Assembly: GCF_008369295.1 (NCBI RefSeq)
Contig: NZ_VOBG01000007.1
Coordinates: 186,001 to 250,000 of the forward strand
Length of the DNA: 64,000 bases
DNA from: Pseudomonas sp. ANT_H4
GTDB lineage: Bacteria > Pseudomonadota > Gammaproteobacteria > Pseudomonadales > Pseudomonadaceae
Reading direction: 5' to 3'
Both the position numbers and the translations under genes were made by a program. Below the pieces are notes generated by a model that worked only from the letters and a program-made list of their open reading frames with translations, did not search any database and was not told where the DNA came from. Shown one piece after another: positions 58,633 through 64,000 of this stretch; the first letter of the stretch is position 1, and each line of letters begins with the position of its first letter.

Positions 58633-59556
58633 ATGTCGGCATCCCACAAGATCAACGACAATAACCTTCCCCCTCTAATTGAATGCCCGGGTCTGGAAGC
58701 CACAATCAGGAATACTGCGACACTAAATGTCGACATTTTGTTACTTGGAGAAACTGGAACCGGCAAGGACACCCTGGCTGAAAGAGTTCATCGCTTATCC
58801 GGGCGCAGGGGCAACTTTGTTGCAATCAATTGTGCGGCGATCCCGGAAACACTCGCCGAAAGTCAGTTGTTCGGCGTCACCAATGGTGCATTCACCGGCG
58901 CGGTGCAATCACGAGCTGGCTTTATCGAAGCGGCACATTTGGGAACCTTATACCTCGATGAAATAGACAGCATGCCCCTGGTTCTACAGGCCAAATTACT
59001 ACGAGTATTGGAATCAAGGGGTGTCGAACGACTGGGGTCAACCAAGTTTATTGCCGTGGACATGCGGGTGATCGCCTCGGCACAACAATCTCTGCATGAG
59101 ATGGTCGAGCAAGGCCTATTCAGGCGGGATTTGTATTTTCGTCTCAACGTCGTCGCCATTAACCTGCCAGCCTTGCGCGAGCGCCGGGAGCGTATCATCC
59201 CGTTATTCCTGAATATGATTGAGCGCGAAGCCCAGCATTTCCAATTTCCCGCCCCCATTCCCCCAAGCGTCCTGCTCCAGCAACTGCTCTGCCATTCGTG
59301 GCCAGGTAATGTCCGCGAACTGGGTTCGGCTGCCAAACGCTTTGTTCTCGGCTTGCCTGCGATTCCAACCCAAGGGAATGAATATCAAGGGGTCACAATG
59401 AACCTCAAGGAACGATTACAACAAATAGAGAAAGTACTGATCGAAGACTCCCTGCGGCGCCACCGGCGCAGCATTGATACGGTCGCACTTGAATTGGGGA
59501 TGGCCAGGCGGACGCTTTATCACCGGATGAAACAACTGGAAATACCCACTCATTGA
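58633..59556 (+). CDS. hrpS: HrpS/RspR-like sigma-54 enhancer-binding protein
   Basis: A 307-residue AAA+ activator without a receiver or sensory N-terminal domain, as in HrpR/HrpS. Walker A GETGTGKD is at 39-46, the sigma-54-contact loop GAFTGA at 85-90, Walker B LYLDEID near 107-113, and the C-terminal Fis-type HTH reads SIDTVALELGMARRTLYHRM. It should switch on hrpL and through it the type III genes. GTG at 58630 directly before the ATG is an alternative start. Only one such protein is encoded here, while P. syringae has the HrpR/HrpS pair. Confidence 0.9.
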   Translation: MSASHKINDNNLPPLIECPGLEATIRNTATLNVDILLLGETGTGKDTLAERVHRLSGRRGNFVAINCAAIPETLAESQLFGVTNGAFTGAVQSRAGFIEAAHLGTLYLDEIDSMPLVLQAKLLRVLESRGVERLGSTKFIAVDMRVIASAQQSLHEMVEQGLFRRDLYFRLNVVAINLPALRERRERIIPLFLNMIEREAQHFQFPAPIPPSVLLQQLLCHSWPGNVRELGSAAKRFVLGLPAIPTQGNEYQGVTMNLKERLQQIEKVLIEDSLRRHRRSIDTVALELGMARRTLYHRMKQLEIPTH

Positions 59557-59562
59557 GTTGAT

Positions 59563-59590
59563 GGAACCAGAGAGCCGAAATTACCACTTA
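59563..59590 (+). promoter_or_regulatory. HrpL (hrp box) promoter 1
   Basis: GGAACC-N15-CCACTTA, an exact match to the HrpL consensus GGAACC-N15/16-CCACNNA. It ends about 85 bp before the small ORF at 59676 and 7 bp after the hrpS stop starts the sequence. Confidence 0.88.
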
Positions 59591-59675
59591 TTGTGCAAGC
59601 CAGCTCCAATTGGCTTGACTGGACTTGTGAATCCATAGCTAACATGAAACTTTAGCACTCCAGGAGATTAACAAT

Positions 59676-59870
59676 ATGACTAGCGGTATAACGCAACTTC
59701 CGATGCAGTTAATCCAAACCGCTGCACCTATAGCAGGTACAGCCGCAGGAGCGGCGCTGGGCACTGCTGTAGGTGGCCCCCTCGGCAGTATGGTGGGCGG
59801 CGCTATCGGTGGCGTCGTGGGGCAAGCAGCCAGCAGCCTCCTTGAACAACAGAGACCCTTGAGCTATTGA
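59676..59870 (+). CDS. Small Gly/Ala-rich protein of the type III cluster (pilin position)
   Basis: A 64-residue protein rich in Gly and Ala with a glycine-zipper-like core (AAGAALGTAVGGPLGSMVGG, then AIGGVVGQAASSLL) and a short polar tail ending PLSY. AGGAG stands before the ATG. As the first gene after a hrp box it takes the place of hrpA, the pilus subunit, in P. syringae. The sequence itself is not recognisably HrpA; membrane insertion or a secreted role are both possible. Confidence 0.6.
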   Translation: MTSGITQLPMQLIQTAAPIAGTAAGAALGTAVGGPLGSMVGGAIGGVVGQAASSLLEQQRPLSY

Positions 59871-60165
59871 TGAAGGTTGAGTAGTCGTCAATGCAGTGGA
59901 GTATTTTGTTGTACAGAAAATGATAATCGACGACCCACAATCAGAATCTTGACTCATTAGCCGAATGTTGCGCACCAGAACTTACCGATGATTCTGTATC
60001 ACGGATACATTCCATGCTCTTGATTTATGCACTGGCAGACAGCCCCGTCGCAAACAATACGTGACCTACGGGGCACCGTCGAAAGCGTGGTGCATTCAAG
60101 CGCATTGAAATACTCACAACATACTCCTCCTATAACAGATCAGAAATTGAATAGAGGTATACACC
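59871..60165. other. Gap between two small type III ORFs
   Basis: 295 bp with no gene I can support and no hrp box. It contains the palindrome listed at 59995-60009. Both neighbours are on the plus strand. Confidence 0.5.
59995..60009. promoter_or_regulatory. Perfect palindrome TGTATC-ACG-GATACA
   Basis: A 6-bp inverted repeat with 3-bp centre in the 295-bp gap between the two small type III ORFs. It is operator-like; the protein that might bind it is unknown. Confidence 0.4.
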
Positions 60166-60384
60166 ATGTCATATGGCTTGAATAGCAACCTAATGTCTAA
60201 CTATGTCAACTATAACACCAACCTTGCGGGCTCCGGCTCGAGTGCAGCAGGTGCTGGCGGGGACGTCGGGGATCAGCAAGAGGCGGCCAGGAAGGCGCTT
60301 GCAGAAAAACGCGGCTGGCAGCGTATTGCAGCTGAGGATTTTGCTGCAGGAATCGATGTTCCAAAATCCATAAGGATCAGTTAA
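60166..60384 (+). CDS. Small secreted-type protein of the type III cluster (HrpA-like candidate)
   Basis: A 72-residue protein with a Ser/Asn/Gly-rich N-terminal half (MSYGLNSNLMSNYVNYNTN), typical of secreted pilins and early type III substrates, and a charged helical C-terminal half (QQEAARKALAEKRGWQRIAA). AGAGG precedes the ATG. Position before hrpB fits HrpA/RspA pilin better than the 64-residue ORF does, but there is no clear sequence signature. Not recognised with certainty. Confidence 0.6.
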   Translation: MSYGLNSNLMSNYVNYNTNLAGSGSSAAGAGGDVGDQQEAARKALAEKRGWQRIAAEDFAAGIDVPKSIRIS

Positions 60385-60388
60385 CTCT

Positions 60389-60426
60389 ACTGCCTCCTCC
60401 CCCCGAATAGAGGGAAAGGAGGCAGT
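60389..60426 (+). other. Stem-loop between the pilin-like gene and hrpB
   Basis: ACTGCCTCC (60389-60397) pairs with GGAGGCAGT (60418-60426), 9 bp perfect, with no T-run after it. It starts just behind the stop of the 72-residue ORF. It may act as an mRNA stabiliser or partial attenuator. Confidence 0.55.
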
Positions 60427-60497
60427 TCAAAAACAATTCACTCCTATTTTAAATCAACTCGCCAGTTGATCACCCATCAATTTGGAGAAAGGAATTT

Positions 60498-60863
60498 ATG
60501 CTCGGAAATATCAAAATTTTTTCGTCGAGCGACCCCCTCCATAACTCTACTGGCGGACCAGAATTATCCTCGTCAGCCACAGACATCAACTTTTTCAATG
60601 CGCGCTTAACCAGCGACAAACTGCCAGCCACGAGTATGAGCACAGCCATGGCTCCCAACCTTCTGTCAGAACAGTCGAATCAGCTGATTGGGCTGAGATC
60701 ACAGGTGGCTCGCAGCCTTCGAGAGATCAGTCGAGGCTCCAACCCCTCGGCGCTACGCGATTACGGCAGCCAACTTTCCGACGCTCAACTACAGACCGTT
60801 CTGACGGTCAAGACTCTCAATAAAGCCGTACAAGCTCTCGAAAAACTGACCAACCTGCAATAG
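60498..60863 (+). CDS. hrpB: Type III secretion inner-rod protein HrpB (SctI)
   Basis: A 121-residue protein. The C-terminal pattern LSDAQLQTVLTVKTLNKAVQ and EKLTNLQ is that of SctI/HrpB rod proteins, which form the adaptor inside the needle complex. AAAGGA lies before the ATG. HrcJ follows after 7 bp. The N-terminal half is Ser/Thr-rich, consistent with a secreted early substrate. Confidence 0.85.
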   Translation: MLGNIKIFSSSDPLHNSTGGPELSSSATDINFFNARLTSDKLPATSMSTAMAPNLLSEQSNQLIGLRSQVARSLREISRGSNPSALRDYGSQLSDAQLQTVLTVKTLNKAVQALEKLTNLQ

Positions 60864-60870
60864 GAAGAAC

Positions 60871-61695
60871 ATGGCCCGCCCTCTGATTGCCACTGTACTT
60901 TTGTCATTGATGTTAATGCTGGGTGGATGCGGCGAAAGTGTGGAGCTTCATCGCCAGCTCTCAGAGCAGGAAGCCAACGAAGTCATTGCCGAGTTGGCGG
61001 ACAAACAGATCCGCGCCCAGAAAGCCCCGGCCAAAGATGGGGTCGTTGTCCGTGTTGCAACTGATGACATCAGCCGCGCTGTCCGCACGCTGGAAGCAGC
61101 CGGCCTGCCACGAACCGCACGCTCGACACTGGGTGATATTTTTCGTAAGGAAGGTGTCATCTCCACCCCACTGGAAGAGCGCGCCCGCTACATCTACGCC
61201 TTGTCCCAGGAGCTGGAAGCCACCTTGTCCAATATCGACGGGGTAATCGTCGCCCGCGTTCATGTGGTGCTGCCTGAACGGGTTGCACCGGGAGAACCGG
61301 TACAACCGGCATCCGCCTCAGTATTTATCAAACATGATCCGCGACTTGAGCCTGACAATATCCGTCCCCGCGTTCGCAGGATGGTGGCCAGCAGTATTCC
61401 CGGCATGTCGACCGCAGTAGATAACCCACAAAAACTCACCGTAGTGTTTGTCCCCGCGACCGTTTATCAGGAGCAAAGACGCTTGATCTATTTCGGTCCC
61501 TTCCTGGTACCCAGTGAGGATCTGCGATTTTGGCAAAACAGCCTGACGGTATCATTGTTCAGCCTTTTACTTGCCGGTATCGCCGCGTTTTTCTGGTTTA
61601 AACGCAACTCACGAGCGCGGGGTTATCTGGCCAGTGATCCGACGCATTCACCAGCGCCTGCCCACACCTCGATGAACCCATCGCCTTATGAGTGA
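60871..61695 (+). CDS. hrcJ: Type III secretion inner-membrane ring lipoprotein HrcJ (SctJ)
   Basis: A 274-residue lipoprotein with lipobox LGGC (Cys20), the YscJ/FliF ring-building domain (ELHRQLSEQEANEVIAEL, SRAVRTLEAAGLPR, VARVHVVLPE, ASVFIKHDPRL) and a C-terminal membrane span (about 229-250). It forms the inner-membrane ring. It overlaps hrpD by 8 bp. Confidence 0.94.
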   Translation: MARPLIATVLLSLMLMLGGCGESVELHRQLSEQEANEVIAELADKQIRAQKAPAKDGVVVRVATDDISRAVRTLEAAGLPRTARSTLGDIFRKEGVISTPLEERARYIYALSQELEATLSNIDGVIVARVHVVLPERVAPGEPVQPASASVFIKHDPRLEPDNIRPRVRRMVASSIPGMSTAVDNPQKLTVVFVPATVYQEQRRLIYFGPFLVPSEDLRFWQNSLTVSLFSLLLAGIAAFFWFKRNSRARGYLASDPTHSPAPAHTSMNPSPYE

Positions 61696-62263
61696 CGCAC
61701 AAACCTGGGCGCAATGGTGGGCCTATCCCTGGACAGTCTCATCACCCGAATGGGGAGTTCCAGGCGCCTTGAAACCCCTCTATCGCAGCCAGCACTGGCT
61801 GCTCGGCAAAAAACTCTCCATTGCCCCGTGCCTTCCCACTCCCCCCAACTTGGCACTGCTGCGGCTTATATATGGATCGCCAGGCCAACGAGAGTTGATG
61901 CTTGCGTTGATTGAAAGTATTTGCCACCCCAAGTCCAGCAGCCAGTTGAGCGAAGAACACCAACTCTGGTGTCAGCGACTTGCAAAGGCATTGCCTCCCT
62001 GCTCGCCGCTTTCAGAGGAGCAAGATCCGCTGCGACTGTTACGGGAGTGGGTCCCGCTCCCCACCTGGCAGCGACTCCGCCTCAGTTTCCCCCGTCAACG
62101 AGTGATTGAGTTGGAACAGATCCCGTGGCTATCCGACGCCCATGGCAGGCTCGACACCCTCTGGCAAGCAGCCATCTGGCGCGCCACCTCAATGGAAAGC
62201 GCTGAGACCCATCAGTATCAATCATGGGAGCATTCAATCAATGCTTTGTCATCGCAAGATTGA
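61688..62263 (+). CDS. hrpD: Type III secretion protein HrpD (SctK-like)
   Basis: A 191-residue protein between hrcJ and hrpE, the fixed position of HrpD in Hrp1 clusters. Trp-rich start (TWAQWWAYPWTV) and the later LLREWVPLPTWQRLRLSFP fit HrpD-type SctK proteins that help dock the sorting platform. The identity rests mostly on position and size. It overlaps hrcJ by 8 bp and hrpE by 23 bp. Confidence 0.75.
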   Translation: MSDAQTWAQWWAYPWTVSSPEWGVPGALKPLYRSQHWLLGKKLSIAPCLPTPPNLALLRLIYGSPGQRELMLALIESICHPKSSSQLSEEHQLWCQRLAKALPPCSPLSEEQDPLRLLREWVPLPTWQRLRLSFPRQRVIELEQIPWLSDAHGRLDTLWQAAIWRATSMESAETHQYQSWEHSINALSSQD

Positions 62264-62822
62264 GCTGCATAACGGCACGCAAGGCCTGCCGCAAACATTG
62301 ATTCCTCAAGAAACCCTCATACATTGTGGCCAGGCCTCTCGGTTGCTGGCACGCGCGCAGACGCAAGTGCGCGAACTGCTGCAACAGGCCAAGCAGCAGC
62401 GTGCAGAACTGCTGGAGCAGGCTCTGCAGGCGTTCAGGACGAATGCCGAGGCCCAGCTCAGTCAGCTGAAAATCGAACACCAAAAAATGTGCGATGGCCT
62501 GGAACAGAGTGCCACATCGCTCGTCAACCAGGCGCTACGCTGCCTACTGGAAGAGACCCCGCCTGCGCAACGTCTCGCGGCCCTGCTCAAACAACTCCTG
62601 GCAACCCAACTGCCCCCGGTCAAGGCGACGCTGTTGTGCCACCCCCTGGACCGCGAACCTGTCGAATCGTGGCTGAGCGGCCATGAAGAGCTCCCCTGGA
62701 GTCTTCGGATCGGCGACACGCCGAGTGCTCAAACATTAGTGCTGAAAACGGAGGAAGGGGACTTTTGCGTCGATTGGAACTCGATCCTTGAAACGCTCAT
62801 GACTCCTGAGAAAGACGGATAG
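62241..62822 (+). CDS. hrpE: Type III secretion stator protein HrpE (SctL)
   Basis: A 193-residue protein with a long Gln/Leu/Ala-rich coiled coil (about 30-100; ARAQTQVRELLQQAKQQRAE) and a C-terminal domain related to the FliH/SctL family that controls the ATPase. The ATG at 62241 is chosen since MLCHRKIELHNG fits family starts. It ends the first hrp-box transcript. A second hrp box follows. Confidence 0.85.
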   Translation: MLCHRKIELHNGTQGLPQTLIPQETLIHCGQASRLLARAQTQVRELLQQAKQQRAELLEQALQAFRTNAEAQLSQLKIEHQKMCDGLEQSATSLVNQALRCLLEETPPAQRLAALLKQLLATQLPPVKATLLCHPLDREPVESWLSGHEELPWSLRIGDTPSAQTLVLKTEEGDFCVDWNSILETLMTPEKDG

Positions 62823-62872
62823 CTTGATGTGTCGCAAGTATTTCATTTTTTGCAGCCAAGGTGCTCCATCGT

Positions 62873-62901
62873 GGAACTGACGCCAAGGCAAGGACCACTG
62901 A
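62873..62901 (+). promoter_or_regulatory. HrpL (hrp box) promoter 2
   Basis: GGAACT-N16-CCACTGA, one base away from the consensus. It lies 28 bp before the hrpF start and would start the hrpF-hrpG-hrcC transcript, as the hrpC operon does in P. syringae. Confidence 0.8.
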
Positions 62902-62928
62902 GGAGGGAAATCCAAAAGGGGACAGTTG

Positions 62929-63147
62929 ATGAGTTTCTATGACGGCATACAAAGCAGGCTTGACAGCCAAATGAAAAAAACCACAAAGCAACTCGACGAA
63001 CTTCTTCGCAATCCGGACCCATTCTTTTCGGATGACGTCGATTTTTTCGAAACCAAAATGGAAATTGCCCAGGCTCATTTCGCGAGGTCAGAACATACCC
63101 GAATCAGGCATGAGTTGAGGAAGTCCGTTCTTGATGGAATGCAATGA
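62929..63147 (+). CDS. hrpF: Type III secretion protein HrpF
   Basis: A 72-residue helical protein (YDGIQSRLDSQMKKTTKQLD, then DVDFFETKMEIAQAHFARSE) of HrpF type, a small export component of Hrp1 systems. The ATG at 62929 is preferred over the TTG just before it, with GGGGA 7 nt upstream. The hrpG start follows within 2 bp. Confidence 0.8.
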   Translation: MSFYDGIQSRLDSQMKKTTKQLDELLRNPDPFFSDDVDFFETKMEIAQAHFARSEHTRIRHELRKSVLDGMQ

Positions 63148-63148
63148 A

Positions 63149-63538
63149 ATGAGCGATCTGCTTGCTCGCTGGCTGGAAGGCAGCGACCAACAGATCGCAT
63201 TGTACGAAGGCGACGACTCGATCGACCTGCGGCGTTGCGAAAGCAATCTGCTGTTAAGCGTTCAGCTTACCCTTGCCCCTCCCGATAACCCCCAGCAGGA
63301 AATCTGGATGCGTCAGGGGCAAGCCAACCTGGAGTACTTTCAAGGTTCCCTGGCCCAATCACCTGAAAGCCGCCATCTCTGGCTACTTCAGAGATTGCCC
63401 GGTAACTGTTGCCGGGATCAGCTATTGGCAAGTCTCGAAACCCTGCTCAACCAACGCGATACCTGGCGCTCTATGGTCGAGTGCCGCCGGAGTGCCCCGA
63501 AGTGCATGCCCTCATCGCTGCGCTTGCTTTCGCACTAA
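63149..63538 (+). CDS. hrpG: Type III secretion protein HrpG (chaperone-like)
   Basis: A 129-residue acidic protein (MSDLLARWLEGSDQQIALYE) in the HrpG position. In P. syringae HrpG binds HrpV and frees HrpS, so it links assembly to regulation; HrpV would lie beyond the right edge. The ATG at 63149 is used, right behind the hrpF stop; in-frame starts at 63131/63134 are also open. Confidence 0.75.
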   Translation: MSDLLARWLEGSDQQIALYEGDDSIDLRRCESNLLLSVQLTLAPPDNPQQEIWMRQGQANLEYFQGSLAQSPESRHLWLLQRLPGNCCRDQLLASLETLLNQRDTWRSMVECRRSAPKCMPSSLRLLSH

Positions 63539-63553
63539 CCAGAGAATCTCTCC

Positions 63554-64000
63554 ATGCCTGACAAGACCTACAAGCAAACCTGCTTGCGCCTCACCTCGCC
63601 CATAGCAACAACGACGCAGCCCTCCCATTGGCGCTGGCTGGCCGTATTACCCTGGCTACTGATACCGCTGGAAAGCACACTGGCAGCCATACCCGCCGAA
63701 TGGAAAACCACGGCTTACGCCTACGAGGCCGACAACAAGACCCTGCAGGAAGTACTCGAAGACTTCACGAAAACCTTCGGCACCCAACTGCAAATCGACG
63801 GTTTCCTGGAAGGCTACGTCAATGGCAAAATTCGCTCGAACACGCCCCAATCGCTGTTGGACCGGCTCGCCGTCGAGCACCGCTTCCAGTGGTTCATGTA
63901 CAACAACACTCTGTACATCAGTACCCTGGACCAGCAAGAGTCAGCACGGCTTGAGGTTTCAGCCGAAACTGTTGCCGACCTGAAGCAGGCCTTGACCGAC
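63554..64000 (+). CDS. hrcC: Type III secretion outer-membrane secretin HrcC (SctC), N-terminal part
   Basis: 149 codons are visible to the right edge. A basic N-terminus and hydrophobic signal segment (HWRWLAVLPWLLIPL, cleaved near TLAA) are followed by the secretin N0 domain (YEADNKTLQEVLEDF, VNGKIRSNTPQSLLDRL, FMYNNTLYISTL). The secretin barrel is outside the window. It follows hrpG by 15 bp. Confidence 0.9.
   Translation, partial: MPDKTYKQTCLRLTSPIATTTQPSHWRWLAVLPWLLIPLESTLAAIPAEWKTTAYAYEADNKTLQEVLEDFTKTFGTQLQIDGFLEGYVNGKIRSNTPQSLLDRLAVEHRFQWFMYNNTLYISTLDQQESARLEVSAETVADLKQALTD

Noticed and set aside
59910..59915. Extra PplR half-site TGTACA in the type III region (also 46211-46216)
   Set aside because: No second hexamer 12 bp away on either side, so these are single chance hexamers.

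Overview
The window looks like chromosomal DNA of a Pseudomonas of the fluorescens group. The gene orders hemA-prfA-prmC-moeB-murI, TPR lipoprotein-lolB-ispE-tRNA-Gln-prs-rplY-pth-ychF and cysD-cysNC / Nif3-like / algW match known Pseudomonas blocks. The DNA is GC-rich, and the intergenic palindromes (REP/REPIN-like repeats carrying GCGAGC..GCTCGC) are typical of these bacteria. Coding is dense on both strands. I found no rRNA, CRISPR array or transposase. There is one tRNA gene.

Layout. 1-2481: a MalT-type LuxR regulator cut by the left edge. 2677-5859: a DUF1329/DUF1302 envelope pair. 5860-6343: a long regulatory gap with a strong inverted repeat and an orphan terminator. 6344-11712: SDR, MEST-like hydrolase, class II aldolase, LrgA/LrgB with a divergent LysR gene, and a flavodoxin. 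11865-13958: short LOV photoreceptor, PilZ-like protein and a LitR/CarH-type MerR regulator. 14188-17127: monooxygenase-like protein, folM-folE-folX, DUF1244 and HopJ-family protein. 17223-23568: trxB, cysZ, glycosyltransferase, old yellow enzyme, glutathione peroxidase, SlyD-like FKBP and DUF3565. 23617-31764: pta, acyltransferase, cysNC/cysD, Nif3-like protein and algW. 31840-35894: TonB receptor, hemH and a TIGR01777 epimerase.

36104-45745 is the most coherent system. It holds a bacterial renalase and a Trp-rich small protein, then nine tightly packed genes: TudS-DUF1722 fusion, second LitR-type MerR regulator, photolyase, NTF2-like protein, SDR, FAD oxidoreductase, DUF1365, CFA/UfaM-type methyltransferase and DUF2878. 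Three sites matching the published PplR (class II LitR) box, two TGTACA-like hexamers 12 bp apart, lie upstream. Two are perfect and flank a predicted promoter at 37331-37358. With the LOV/MerR locus at 12-14 kb, this reads as a light-response regulon that joins DNA photorepair, tRNA 4-thiouridine removal, NAD(P)H repair and membrane-lipid modification.

45800-58186 is conserved housekeeping DNA. After the ychF terminator the sequence turns AT-rich, and from 58633 to the right edge there is the start of a Hrp1-type type III secretion cluster: HrpS-like activator, two small ORFs, hrpB, hrcJ, hrpD, hrpE, hrpF, hrpG and a partial hrcC. Two HrpL (hrp-box) promoters can be read, at 59563-59590 and 62873-62901. 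There is no hrpZ and only one enhancer-binding protein in the visible part.
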